64,000 nucleotides of DNA from Candidatus Anammoxibacter sp. (GTDB lineage: Bacteria > Planctomycetota > Brocadiia > Brocadiales > Anammoxibacteraceae): assembly GCA_021777105.1 (NCBI GenBank), contig JAIQZQ010000095.1, positions 1-64,000 on the forward strand, in the 5' to 3' direction. Below are positions 53,524 through 63,069 of the stretch, piece after piece. Every line of letters begins with the position of its first letter. Within the stretch, counting starts at the first letter, position 1. The position numbers were made by a program, and so were the translations under genes. Under the pieces are notes generated by a model. The model saw only the letters and a program-made list of their open reading frames with translations, was not told the DNA's origin and did not search any database.

Positions 53524-54603
53524 ATGTTAAATTATATGGATAAATTTAAAATTGACTCCCATAAGCTGATGTACCATGTCCCCAGGACGAATGACTGGTT
53601 AAACGGCAAAAATGTTTATCCCGTATACGCGGAAATCTCTCCTTCAGGAACCTGCAATCATCGTTGTGTGTTTTGCGCTCTTGATTTTATGGAATACCAA
53701 AAACGTTTTTTAGAAACATCTCTTTTTAAAAAGCGATTGACTGAGATGGGCAAACTGGGTCTAAAAAGCATTATGTATGCTGGCGAGGGCGAGCCTTTTC
53801 TTCATAAGGATATTGTTGAAATAATAAATCACACAAAACAAGCCGGCATTGATGTTGCTTTTACAACAAACGCGACTTTATTAAAAAGCGATATTGTTGA
53901 TAAAACGCTTGAAAATATATCATGGATAAAGGTAAGCATCAACGCGGGCACAGAGGAGACATACGCTAAGATACACCGGGCAAAGCCTGACAATTTTAAG
54001 AAGGTAATGGATAATATGGAGTACGCCTCAAAGGCCAGGCGAGCTAAAGGCTATAGTTGCGCATTGGGCATGCAGACAATACTGTTGCCTGAGAACGCAA
54101 ATGAAGTTGCCGATCTTGCAAAACTTGCTAAAAATATAGGCATGGATTATCTGGTAGTTAAACCATATTCGCAACATCCGACGAGCGTTACTGAAAAGTA
54201 TAAGGATATTAAATATAGAGACTATATAGATTTGGCCGGGGAATTGACTCAATTTAATGACGACAACTTTAACATTGTGTTCCGTCTTAACACAATGGAG
54301 AAATGGGATGAAAGCGCTCGTTATTACAAAACCTGCCAGGCCTTGCCGTTCTGGACTTATATCGACGCCGGGGGAACGGTGTGGGGTTGCAGTGTTTATC
54401 TGGGAGATGAGCGTTTCAGCTATGGGAATATATATGAAAACACTTTCAAGGAGATATGGGAAGGCCGGAAAAGGATGGATTCGCTTAAATGGGTTGAGGA
54501 TGAGCTTGACACCGGCCAATGCAGGGTTAACTGCCGAATGGATGAGGTTAACCGTTATCTCTGGGACTTAAAACATCCAAAAGAGCATGTTAATTTTATT
54601 TAA
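53524..54603 (+). CDS. Radical SAM/SPASM enzyme (paralogue 1)
   Basis: This 359-residue radical SAM enzyme has the cluster motif CNHRCVFC in SPSGTCNHRCVFCALDF. A SPASM-type C-terminus has cysteines in GTVWGCSVYLGDERFSYGNIY and CRVNCRM. An in-frame ATG at 53536 (MDKFKIDSHK) aligns better with the paralogue at 56696, which starts MTDKIILDGHK. Both end in HVNFI. Radical SAM proteins of this type accompany E1 alpha/beta genes in LPS loci. The substrate is unknown. Confidence 0.85.
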   Translation: MLNYMDKFKIDSHKLMYHVPRTNDWLNGKNVYPVYAEISPSGTCNHRCVFCALDFMEYQKRFLETSLFKKRLTEMGKLGLKSIMYAGEGEPFLHKDIVEIINHTKQAGIDVAFTTNATLLKSDIVDKTLENISWIKVSINAGTEETYAKIHRAKPDNFKKVMDNMEYASKARRAKGYSCALGMQTILLPENANEVADLAKLAKNIGMDYLVVKPYSQHPTSVTEKYKDIKYRDYIDLAGELTQFNDDNFNIVFRLNTMEKWDESARYYKTCQALPFWTYIDAGGTVWGCSVYLGDERFSYGNIYENTFKEIWEGRKRMDSLKWVEDELDTGQCRVNCRMDEVNRYLWDLKHPKEHVNFI

Positions 54604-54618
54604 GGAGCATTTGAGGTT

Positions 54619-55599
54619 TTGGAAAACATTTCAGATGAAATAAAAAAGCGCCTTCTTTATTTAATGATAAAGATTCGCCATTTTGAAGAGAAGATAATCT
54701 CTGTTTATCACTTTCAGGATATGAAAACGCCTGTGCATTTGTATATTGGCGAAGAGGCGGTTGCCGCCGCTGTTTGCGCAAACCTGCGCAAGGATGATTA
54801 TGCGCTCAGCACGCATAGAAATCATGGGCATTATATTGCGAAAGGTGTAGATATTAATGTGTTAATGGCGGAGCTATACGGAAAAGAAGCCGGCTGTTCA
54901 AAAGGCAAAGGCGGCTCAATGCATCCAGTGTTTCCAGAGTTTGGCATTTTAGGGACGTCGGCTATAGTTGGAGGCAGCGTGCCTATAGCTGTTGGAGCGG
55001 CGCTTGCTTCTAAGTTGCGAAATGAGAATAAGGTGTCGGTTGCTTTTTTTGGAGACGGTTCGACGGAAGAAGGAAGTTTTCATGAAAGCATGAATTTTGC
55101 GTCTTTAAAAAAATTGCCGATGGTTTTTATTTGCGAAAATAACTTTTACGCAACCAACTCGCATTTATCAGCCAGGCAGCCGCATGATAATATCGCGAAA
55201 CGCGCGGAGTCGTACAATATGCCCGGCATTCAGGTTAACGGCAATAACGTGCTTGGGATTTATAATGTGGCGCAAGGCGCTATTGACAACGCGCGAGACG
55301 GCAACGGGCCGTCGTTGATAGAGTGCCGAACGTACCGCTGGAAAGGGCATGTTGGGCCTGAATGCGATTATGAAAAAGGGTGCAGGCCAAAAAAAGAGCT
55401 TGAAGACTGGATGGAAAAATGCCCCATTGAATCATTTTCAGAGTATTTATTGCGGCATCAGGTTGTGACTTACAAAGAGTTGCAAAATATAAGGGATGAG
55501 ATCGACCGGGATATAGAAACCGCCTGGAAATTCGGCAGGGAAAGCGCATACCCTGAAAGCAAAGAGGTTTTTAATCATGTGTATTTTAAACGAGGTTAA
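54619..55599 (+). CDS. TPP-dependent dehydrogenase E1 alpha-like subunit
   Basis: This 326-residue protein is of the pyruvate/acetoin dehydrogenase E1 alpha family. The TPP motif GDGSTEEGSFHESMNFASLKKLPMVFICENN fits, along with LSTHRNHGHYIAKGV and YGKEAGCSKGKGGSMH. The start is TTG at 54619 with a GGAG or GAGG upstream. The beta subunit follows 2 bases later. There is no E2 or E3 gene in the window, so this pair cannot be a normal 2-oxoacid dehydrogenase complex here; a dedicated carboligase or decarboxylase in glycan synthesis is more likely. Confidence 0.85.
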   Translation: MENISDEIKKRLLYLMIKIRHFEEKIISVYHFQDMKTPVHLYIGEEAVAAAVCANLRKDDYALSTHRNHGHYIAKGVDINVLMAELYGKEAGCSKGKGGSMHPVFPEFGILGTSAIVGGSVPIAVGAALASKLRNENKVSVAFFGDGSTEEGSFHESMNFASLKKLPMVFICENNFYATNSHLSARQPHDNIAKRAESYNMPGIQVNGNNVLGIYNVAQGAIDNARDGNGPSLIECRTYRWKGHVGPECDYEKGCRPKKELEDWMEKCPIESFSEYLLRHQVVTYKELQNIRDEIDRDIETAWKFGRESAYPESKEVFNHVYFKRG

Positions 55600-55601
55600 T
55601 T

Positions 55602-56645
55602 GTGCCCTGGACTAAAGTTTATATAGATAAAAACGAATTTGAAAACACTCTGGCTAAAGACGGGTTAAGGGGCGTTAGTTATAAGGCCGCTTTAAACGAG
55701 GCGCATACTCAGCTCTTGGAACAGGATAGCAATGTTTTTGTTATCGGCGAAGGAGTTGACGATCCGGGCGGCGTTTTTGGATCCACTTCCGGGTTATGTG
55801 AACGCTTCGGCAAGGATAGGGTGATGGATATACCTATTGCGGAAAATGGATTAACAGGCATTGCCATGGGGGCGGCGGTTGTCGGGATGAAGCCTATCTT
55901 TGTTCATATGAGGATGGACTTTTTGCCTATGTGCATGGATCAGATAGTGAATCATGCGGCAAAGTGGCATTATATGACGGGCGGCAATGTAAACGTCCCT
56001 CTTGTTATTAGAAGCATAATCGGAAGGGGCTGGGGGTCGGCGGCTCAACATTCTCAGGCGTTGCATTCTCTTTTTATCCAGATACCCGGCCTGAAAGTAG
56101 TAATGCCGTCCACTCCATACGACGTTAAGGGGCTTTTGATTTCATCAGTTAACGACGGCAATCCTGTTATGTTTATTGAGCATAGGTGGATTTACGATTA
56201 TATTGGATATGTGCCTGAAGAGGTTTATGAAGTGCCTATAGGCGAAGGCATTGTTAGAAGAAAGGGCAATGACGTTACGGTTGTCGCTCTGTCGCAAATG
56301 GTTTATGAGACAATTAAAGCGGCTAAATCTCTTGAAACTAAAGGAGTTGACGTTGAGATAGTTGATCCCAGGACAATAAAACCTCTTGATATGGATTTAA
56401 TTTTAGAATCAGTGGAAAAGACCGGACGGTTGGTGATAGCTGATGTCGGCGGCGGTTTTGGAGGCATCAGCGCGGAAATCGGCGCGTCAATTTTAGAAAA
56501 ATCGCATACACTTTTAAAAGCTCCTTTGCAACGCGTTTGTTTGCCGGACACACCAACACCGGCAAGCCCCGTTCTTGAAGCGGCGTATTACCATGGCGAG
56601 GATCAGATTGTGGAAGCTGTGATGAAAACAATGAATGCGGGTTAA
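55602..56645 (+). CDS. TPP-dependent dehydrogenase E1 beta-like subunit
   Basis: This 347-residue protein is of the E1 beta transketolase-like family: VFVIGEGVDDPGGVFGSTSGL, DIPIAENGLTGIAMGAAVVGMKPI and a C-terminal transketolase-type domain (VVALSQMVYETIKAA, VEIVDPRTIKPLDMD). The start is GTG at 55602. An N-terminal extension of about 20 residues precedes the usual start of the fold. It pairs with the alpha subunit 2 bases upstream and is flanked by two radical SAM/SPASM paralogues. Confidence 0.87.
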   Translation: MPWTKVYIDKNEFENTLAKDGLRGVSYKAALNEAHTQLLEQDSNVFVIGEGVDDPGGVFGSTSGLCERFGKDRVMDIPIAENGLTGIAMGAAVVGMKPIFVHMRMDFLPMCMDQIVNHAAKWHYMTGGNVNVPLVIRSIIGRGWGSAAQHSQALHSLFIQIPGLKVVMPSTPYDVKGLLISSVNDGNPVMFIEHRWIYDYIGYVPEEVYEVPIGEGIVRRKGNDVTVVALSQMVYETIKAAKSLETKGVDVEIVDPRTIKPLDMDLILESVEKTGRLVIADVGGGFGGISAEIGASILEKSHTLLKAPLQRVCLPDTPTPASPVLEAAYYHGEDQIVEAVMKTMNAG

Positions 56646-56695
56646 AATTATTTAAGAATTTATATCATTTGTAAGAAACAGAAAAAGAGGATTTA

Positions 56696-57802
56696 TTGAC
56701 GGATAAAATTATATTAGACGGCCACAAACTGGCATGGCATAAGGATAGAGTTGACGCGTGGTTGCGCGGGGAGAGAATTGCCCCGATAACAATTGATTGC
56801 GCTTTGACCAGGCGGTGCTCTTATCAATGCACATATTGTTATGGACAATTGCAGGCAAATGACGAAAAAAAAATGAGTCGCGATGTTATTTTTCGTTTTC
56901 TTGACGATGCTGCGGAAATTGGGGTAAAAGCGATTAGTTTTGTAAGCGACGGCGAAAGCACTTGCTCGCCTTATCTTTACGACGCGATTTTAAGAGGCAA
57001 GGCAAACGGCCTGGATATGGCGTTGGGCACCAACGGTTATTTGTTAAAAGATGAAAGGCTTGAGGAAATATTGCCTGCGTTGACATATCTTAGATTTAAC
57101 ATCTCTGCCGGCGAAGCTCACAGGTATGCGGCGATTCATGGTTGCAAGGAAGATTGCTATCACAAGGTTGTTAATACGATAAAACAATGCGTTAAAATAA
57201 AGACGGAGAAAGGCCTGGACACGACTTTAGGGTTGCAAATGGTGCTGTTACATGAATTAATGGATCAGATAATGCCTTTGGCAAAGTTGGGCAAGGATCT
57301 AGGCGTGGATTATCTTGTAATAAAGCATTGCAGCGATGATGAGGACGGCAGCCTTGGCGTGGATTATTCAAAATATCATGATATGGTTGGCATATTAGAA
57401 GAAGCCGAGACGCTTTCAGATTCCAAATATATAGTGAAGGCTAAATGGTCAAAGATTTTGAGCGATGGAAAGCGGCGGTATATTCAATGTTACGGCCCGC
57501 CTTTTATAATGCAGTTTTCAGGCTCAGGATTGGTTGCCCCTTGCGGAATGCTTTTTAATGAAAAGTACAAAAAATATCATATAGGCAATATTGCGGACAC
57601 TTCGTTTAAGGAGATATGGAAGAGCGAGCGATATTGGGAAGTTGTTAATTTAATAGCTTCAAAAGATTTTGACGCCCGCACAATGTGCGGTTCACTCTGT
57701 TTGCAGCATAAAGTGAATGAATGCTTATGGGGGTTAAAAGATGAAAATGGATCGCTTGAAAAAGAGGGTTCAAAGCCCCCAATGCATGTTAATTTTATCT
57801 GA
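56696..57802 (+). CDS. Radical SAM/SPASM enzyme (paralogue 2)
   Basis: This 368-residue radical SAM enzyme has the cluster motif in RRCSYQCTYCYG and a SPASM-type end with LVAPCGMLFNEKYKKYHIG and MCGSLCLQHK. It begins MTDKIILDGHKLAWHKDRVDA and ends HVNFI, matching the paralogue at 53524. It starts at TTG 56696 with AGAGG just upstream. With its paralogue it brackets the E1 pair, so all four probably serve one reaction sequence. Confidence 0.84.
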   Translation: MTDKIILDGHKLAWHKDRVDAWLRGERIAPITIDCALTRRCSYQCTYCYGQLQANDEKKMSRDVIFRFLDDAAEIGVKAISFVSDGESTCSPYLYDAILRGKANGLDMALGTNGYLLKDERLEEILPALTYLRFNISAGEAHRYAAIHGCKEDCYHKVVNTIKQCVKIKTEKGLDTTLGLQMVLLHELMDQIMPLAKLGKDLGVDYLVIKHCSDDEDGSLGVDYSKYHDMVGILEEAETLSDSKYIVKAKWSKILSDGKRRYIQCYGPPFIMQFSGSGLVAPCGMLFNEKYKKYHIGNIADTSFKEIWKSERYWEVVNLIASKDFDARTMCGSLCLQHKVNECLWGLKDENGSLEKEGSKPPMHVNFI

Positions 57803-57847
57803 TATTTATAAGATATATTGTCGGACGGTTTATGCCGGATTTATTAT

Positions 57848-58618
57848 ATGCAATATAAAGTCAGCGTAATTATGCCCGCTCTTAACGAGCAGGAAAATAT
57901 TGCCTCTGCCGTTAAAAACGTCGCGGATTCTTTTTTAAAGGCCGGCGTCTCGGGCGAGATTGTGGTTGTCAATGACGGAAGCACGGATCAAACACAATCA
58001 ATTGTCGATGAGTTAATCGCTCAATATTCGTTTATTCAGATGATTTGCCATGACAAGCCGCGCGGCATAGGGGCTTCGTATTGGGAAGGCATATGGAAAT
58101 CGCGCGGCGAGATTGTGGCTATGCTACCCGGCGACGCTGAAAATGACGCATATGAAATTTTGCGTTACCTTCCATTAATGGATAATGTTGATATGGTTAT
58201 CCCTTTTATTTACAACAAGAATGTGCGGTCGTGGAGGCGAAGGCAGCTTTCCAAATTTTATAAAGGCATTATAAATCTTTCATTCGGCATGCTGTTGAAC
58301 TATATGAATGGGTCTGTAATGTACAGAAAGTGCGTGCTAAGGAATGTTGTTTTAAAAAGCAGCGGTTTTTTTTACCAAACAGAGCTTTTAATTAAAAGTA
58401 TAAATAGTGGATATTTATACGCCGAAGTGCCGTGCGCGTTGCAAAAACGGGTTAGCGGAGAGTCTAAAGCCTTGACTTTAAGCTCTTTTCTCGCAGTTAT
58501 TACAGGATACCTTACAACTATGTCGTCTATTTATTTTTTTGACAGGCATTGCAAGCCTGTGTCGCCCGGTTCCGTAACAGCGTTACGTCATGATGAACTT
58601 GATAAATCTGAAGAATAA
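57848..58618 (+). CDS. Family 2 glycosyltransferase (DPM/ArnC-like)
   Basis: This 256-residue transferase has VSVIMPALNEQENIASAVKNV, VVVNDGSTDQTQSIV and GEIVAMLPGDAENDAYEIL, the layout of dolichol/polyprenyl-phosphate sugar transferases. A hydrophobic C-terminal stretch (LAVITGYLTTMSSIYFF) may anchor it. I start it at ATG 57848; the track begins at an in-frame TTG (57818). If it makes a polyprenyl-phosphate sugar, the GT-C-like membrane protein at 59753 could be the user. Confidence 0.82.
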   Translation: MQYKVSVIMPALNEQENIASAVKNVADSFLKAGVSGEIVVVNDGSTDQTQSIVDELIAQYSFIQMICHDKPRGIGASYWEGIWKSRGEIVAMLPGDAENDAYEILRYLPLMDNVDMVIPFIYNKNVRSWRRRQLSKFYKGIINLSFGMLLNYMNGSVMYRKCVLRNVVLKSSGFFYQTELLIKSINSGYLYAEVPCALQKRVSGESKALTLSSFLAVITGYLTTMSSIYFFDRHCKPVSPGSVTALRHDELDKSEE

Positions 58619-58642
58619 TTTTTGTAAAAAGAGAGCATTATT

Positions 58643-59497
58643 ATGAAACCTATTGTAATACCTGAAACTTACAACTATATCGCCGCTTTTTTGTCCTTAA
58701 CATGCAATTTAAAATGCAGCTATTGTATAAACAAATTTGAAGAGGGCAGATTTTCCACTGAGAGAATCTCAGGAGAAGAGTGGGTAAGAGGTTTGAACAG
58801 AATTGTATCTCGCGAAGATTTGCCCATATCACTTCAGGGTGGAGAGCCGAGCCTGCATAAAGACTTTATTTATATCCTGAATAATTTAAAACCTGAATTA
58901 AATATAGATATTTTAACTAATCTGCAATTTAACGAGGATGAATTCGTAAAGGCGGTTGACCCAAACAGGGTTAAGCGCGACTCTCCGTATGCGTCTATTC
59001 GAGTTAGTTACCATCCCGAAACAATGAAACTTGACCATCTTGTCAAAAAAGTTTTAAAATTGCTTGATAACGGTTTTAGCGTTGGCATTTGGGGCGTGCT
59101 GCATCCTTCGCAAAAAGATGAAGTCCTGCGCGCGCAGGAACATTGCAAATCATTGGGAATTGACTTTCGAACAAAAGAGTTCCTTGGAGAGCATGACGGG
59201 CAAATGTATGGCACCTATCGATATGATGGCGCTTGTGACAGAAAATTTGAAAAAAACGTTTTGTGTAAAACTACAGAGTTGATAATGGGGCCTAACGGCA
59301 AGATATACAGATGCCATAGCGACATTTATGAAAACAGGGAGCCTGTCGGCAGCATACTTGACCCGGATTTCCAGATAAAGGAAGAGTTTCTTGATTGCAA
59401 TGCTTTTGGACACTGCAACCCCTGTGATATTAAAGTTAAAACAAACAGATTTCAGGAATTTGGACACACATCGGTTGAAATCAAATCAATTCCTTAA
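58643..59497 (+). CDS. Radical SAM protein (third of the group)
   Basis: This 284-residue radical SAM protein has CNLKCSYC in LSLTCNLKCSYCINKFEEG and LQGGEPSLHKDF, the second standard motif. The C-terminal cysteine-rich part (CDRKFEKNVLCKTTE, IYRCHSDIY, CNAFGHCNPCDIK) probably binds an auxiliary cluster. It is shorter than the two paralogues and does not share the HVNFI end. The substrate is unknown. Confidence 0.82.
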   Translation: MKPIVIPETYNYIAAFLSLTCNLKCSYCINKFEEGRFSTERISGEEWVRGLNRIVSREDLPISLQGGEPSLHKDFIYILNNLKPELNIDILTNLQFNEDEFVKAVDPNRVKRDSPYASIRVSYHPETMKLDHLVKKVLKLLDNGFSVGIWGVLHPSQKDEVLRAQEHCKSLGIDFRTKEFLGEHDGQMYGTYRYDGACDRKFEKNVLCKTTELIMGPNGKIYRCHSDIYENREPVGSILDPDFQIKEEFLDCNAFGHCNPCDIKVKTNRFQEFGHTSVEIKSIP

Positions 59498-59648
59498 GGG
59501 TTCGGAAGAAATAATTTAAACTTTTTTACTTTCGACCCTTAAATACATTTCAGAAAATAATTTATAATTATTGTTCCTTGTCTACTGCTTACGTTTAAAT
59601 AAACTATCATTTTTATACCTGTAGTTCATCTGCTTTCAATAGAACGCT

Positions 59649-59679
59649 AAAGTTAAATAATTTTAATTTTTTTAACTTT
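59649..59679 (+). other. Stem-loop in the gap before the membrane protein gene
   Basis: AAAGTTAAA (59649-59657) pairs with TTTAACTTT (59671-59679). A second weak pairing, AAGGGT (59496-59501) with ACCCTT (59535-59540), lies at the end of the upstream gene. The 255-base gap 59498-59752 is otherwise featureless, and it may be a boundary of transcription units, though no T-rich terminator is clear. Confidence 0.35.
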
Positions 59680-59752
59680 CGGCGTATTTAAGCGGCGGGA
59701 GCTGGTGAACGAAACTAACCATATTATTTAATGTTTAACTTTGGCGGAAATT

Positions 59753-61789
59753 ATGAAAAACAAAAATAAAGAGCGGTTGTTGTCAAGCAATTGGGATTAT
59801 ATTTTAATTGCCGGAAACGTCTTAGCCATTATCGCTATAATTTATTTTGCGTTTACAACAAAGAATGTCGCCGGCAATGCCGTATCATTGGCTTTGGTTA
59901 TGGCGCTTACTTTTCCGTTGGGTCTTATAATTTCGCGTATTCTGTTCTCAGAGATAAACATTTCTGAGTCGGTAATATTAGGCATATGTATCGGATGCCC
60001 TTTTTCCGCGGGTATATGGGGATTATTTGCCTTTGCCCGGTTGCCGATGAGCCCTGCGATATATATTCCAATAACATTTGTGATACCAATATGCCTTTTA
60101 ATAGTTTATAGAAAATCGTTCTGTTTTAAGAATAGGGAATTTAAAATAAGCGAAATATGCGTCCCCATTTTTGTATTATTAGCTGCTTTTTTGGGGCATT
60201 CCTTAATGATGGCAAACAGCAATGTTCCTCCTGATGTGGACGCGCAAGGCTCGGATTATGTGCAGTTTTTAATGAAATATCAGGGGTATCCGGCAGTTTA
60301 CCCATTTTTAAATGAAGTTAAGGCGCATTTAAATTATCCGCCATGTTTTAATGTAATTGTTGTTTTGTTGTCTAAGCTAAAGATGTCGCTAGTGTTTAAA
60401 GAGTGTATGGCTATTACAGTAGTCTGCGGTTCATTTTTTGCTTTGGCGGTTTGTGTTTTCGCGTATAATCTATTTAAAAGAAATCTTTTGTTGGCATTTA
60501 TTGCCGGCATTATTACGTTAAATCGAGCATACCTGACGCAGTATAATGACGGAAACACAACTGAAATGTTGTCGTTTCTTGCAATAGCCGGCTTTTTAAT
60601 TTTCCTGCATAGGGCTTTTAACGCTGAAAATAGAAAGTCCATGCTTATAGTGGCCGGATGCGGGGGGTTCCTTTTCTCTGTATCCGCGTTTAGTCAGACT
60701 GAAATATTCAACTGGTATGCCATATCGCTAGGAGCATTTTTTGCCTTGTATTTAGTCGCGAAAAGGAAAAACTATTTTAACGACTATATGGTATTAGGCG
60801 CGCTTGTCGGAACCAGTTTGATTATAGTCGTTCCCTGGCTTGTAACTGCAAGCGGCAATTACAAAACAATAGATTTTGAGAACTTTTTTAGCCAGGCCGC
60901 GACGCATCTGTTTCCCGCCCTTAGGTATTGGCATAGCCCTGTTTTCCTAATTTTATCAGCTATAGGCATAGGTTTCCTTTTTTACCGCAGAGAAAAACTT
61001 ATGGTCTATTTAGGTTTTCATGCCTTAATTATGGCCGGGCTTATTGTGCATTGGAAGGTTTACCAACTTATCGGGTTTGAATGGTTTAAATTTACACCGA
61101 CTCCGTATTGGTCGTTAGGCGCTAACGGCAATTTTAGAACCCCATCTCAATTTCCAAACACATTCACGATCGGATGGTTTTCGTTTACAATAGTTTTTCC
61201 GATTGCCACAGCTTATACTCTTTGGTTAATCACTGAATTAGTGAAAAAAACAAAGAGCGCATTTATGGAAAAAGGCAAGGTAATGGTAATCTTGATAGTG
61301 ATATTTTTAGCGGTCTTTGAGTACAATGAATATAAGAAATACCTTCGGTATCCGGAGTGGCTACTTGAGACGGATTACCAGGCCCTTACATGGTTTCATG
61401 ACAACACGACGTTTGATAACTGCTTTATTCTTAACCCTCGCAATCCTATAGATGTTGGCAACGGCAATCTGTACTGGTCGTCCGACTGGAATCCGATAGT
61501 GTCTGAGCGGCGTTGCGTAAGCGCCAGATCATTGGACACCGGCAGGTTTCAAATGAATATTGAAGAGAATGATTTAATAGATAGAAAAGCTTTAGTTGAT
61601 ATTTATAGCAACATCCTGAGGCCTGATGCCCATACAATCCTAAAACAATATAATATCACCCACATTTTTATTTCAGCATTTCATGCAGGCTCATTGTATA
61701 ACGACTACGCTAAAGTTTCGTTTTTAGAATTGGTTCATAAGTATCAAGTTCCAAATTTAGGAACTGCCTTAATATTTGAAGTAAAATAA
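59753..61789 (+). CDS. Polytopic membrane protein, GT-C glycosyltransferase-like
   Basis: This 678-residue inner-membrane protein has about 12-13 hydrophobic helices and a soluble C-terminus from about 520. An acidic stretch, PDVDAQGSDYVQF, lies in the first large loop, where GT-C enzymes carry catalytic acidic residues. It resembles dolichyl-phosphate-sugar-using transferases, but a polymerase (Wzy) role is not excluded. I start at ATG 59753; the track starts at TTG 59741. The role is inferred from topology. Confidence 0.6.
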   Translation: MKNKNKERLLSSNWDYILIAGNVLAIIAIIYFAFTTKNVAGNAVSLALVMALTFPLGLIISRILFSEINISESVILGICIGCPFSAGIWGLFAFARLPMSPAIYIPITFVIPICLLIVYRKSFCFKNREFKISEICVPIFVLLAAFLGHSLMMANSNVPPDVDAQGSDYVQFLMKYQGYPAVYPFLNEVKAHLNYPPCFNVIVVLLSKLKMSLVFKECMAITVVCGSFFALAVCVFAYNLFKRNLLLAFIAGIITLNRAYLTQYNDGNTTEMLSFLAIAGFLIFLHRAFNAENRKSMLIVAGCGGFLFSVSAFSQTEIFNWYAISLGAFFALYLVAKRKNYFNDYMVLGALVGTSLIIVVPWLVTASGNYKTIDFENFFSQAATHLFPALRYWHSPVFLILSAIGIGFLFYRREKLMVYLGFHALIMAGLIVHWKVYQLIGFEWFKFTPTPYWSLGANGNFRTPSQFPNTFTIGWFSFTIVFPIATAYTLWLITELVKKTKSAFMEKGKVMVILIVIFLAVFEYNEYKKYLRYPEWLLETDYQALTWFHDNTTFDNCFILNPRNPIDVGNGNLYWSSDWNPIVSERRCVSARSLDTGRFQMNIEENDLIDRKALVDIYSNILRPDAHTILKQYNITHIFISAFHAGSLYNDYAKVSFLELVHKYQVPNLGTALIFEVK

Positions 61790-61851
61790 TATTTGAAATG
61801 TTTTGAAATCTTTAATAAGCCGTTTTTTAGAACACATGCCCTGAGTTTAAA

Positions 61852-63042
61852 TTGTCGCAAACACATTCCAATCAAATCACTGATGAAAAGCCTCTTCCGG
61901 TAAATATCGGGTTAAATATTACCTCGGCCGTGGCAGGCGGCGGGGTAACCTATTTAAATAAACTTATCAAGTATTTTGCCAACCACGATCATGTTAATAA
62001 ATATTATGTTTACGCTTCCGGCAATTCCGCAATTCAATCTTTCAAAAACACATCCATAAATTTAACTTATCTGGTTCATAAATTGCCTAAATACTCAATT
62101 TTTGCGAGAATCTTTTGGGAACAATTTGTTTTGCCTTTTAGTTTAAAGAAACATTCCGTTCAAATATTATTTTGTCCCGCGAATATAGGCCCTATCTTTT
62201 TTAACTTCCCCTTTGTTCTTGTGGTGCAAAACATTGCAATGTTTAATGATGATCTTATCAGGAGTGAAACCCCATACCAAAAATTAAGATTATTGTTTTT
62301 GCGGCTGTTAACAAAGCATTCAATGTTGCGCGCGGAAAAGGTTATATTTATATCAAAAGCATCCCAAAAAGCTTTATGCGGGAAATATGGGATTGATTAT
62401 GAAAAGACTATAGTAATTTACCATGGAAATGAAGGCCATTTTCATTTAAACCAGATTGTTAAATCAAAAACTGAAAATAGATATAACCTTGAAAAATATA
62501 TTTTGTGCGTTTCAAATATATATAAATTTAAAAATTTTTATGAGTTAATCCTTGCGTTTATTAAAATAAAAGACAAAATTGACCAAAACATGAAACTTGT
62601 TTTTATAGGCCAAAGTTTTGACAATGAATATAATGAAAAACTACAGAAAGTTATAGCGGCAAACAGTTGCCGGGATAGAATAAAGTTTATTGGACACGTA
62701 CCTCACAAAGATTTGCCTTTGCTTTATGCCCATTCAACTTTATACGCTTACCCTTCGACAATTGAGAGCTTTGGCAAAACACTGATAGAAGCGATGGCCA
62801 GCGGAGCAACGGTTGTTGCTTCAAATATTGAGCCTATTCCAGAAGTGTGCGGTGACGCGGCTTTGTACTTTAACCCTAACGATCCAGACGATATTGCGGA
62901 AAAGTTGATGATGGCGTTGCAATCGGATGATTTAAGGAGTGATTTGTCAAAACTCGCTTTAAAAAGAGGCGATTTCTTTTTCTGGGAGAAAACTGCTCAG
63001 GAAACATTGGACACGATTAACTCAGCTTGCAGAAAAATTTAA
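61852..63042 (+). CDS. Family 4 glycosyltransferase
   Basis: This 396-residue GT-B retaining transferase has VAGGGVTYLNKLIKYF, VIYHGNEGHFHL, YILCVSNIYKFKNFYELILAF and YPSTIESFGKTLIEAMASGATVVA with the E-x7-E donor motif. The start is TTG at 61852, and no ATG lies near it. It stands 62 bases after the membrane protein. The donor sugar is not predictable. Confidence 0.87.
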   Translation: MSQTHSNQITDEKPLPVNIGLNITSAVAGGGVTYLNKLIKYFANHDHVNKYYVYASGNSAIQSFKNTSINLTYLVHKLPKYSIFARIFWEQFVLPFSLKKHSVQILFCPANIGPIFFNFPFVLVVQNIAMFNDDLIRSETPYQKLRLLFLRLLTKHSMLRAEKVIFISKASQKALCGKYGIDYEKTIVIYHGNEGHFHLNQIVKSKTENRYNLEKYILCVSNIYKFKNFYELILAFIKIKDKIDQNMKLVFIGQSFDNEYNEKLQKVIAANSCRDRIKFIGHVPHKDLPLLYAHSTLYAYPSTIESFGKTLIEAMASGATVVASNIEPIPEVCGDAALYFNPNDPDDIAEKLMMALQSDDLRSDLSKLALKRGDFFFWEKTAQETLDTINSACRKI

Positions 63043-63069
63043 AATATTGTTAGTAAATGGGGGTTTGGT

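Noticed and set aside
54619-56645. Housekeeping pyruvate dehydrogenase operon
   Set aside because: No E2 or E3 gene is present and the pair is enclosed by radical SAM and glycan genes.
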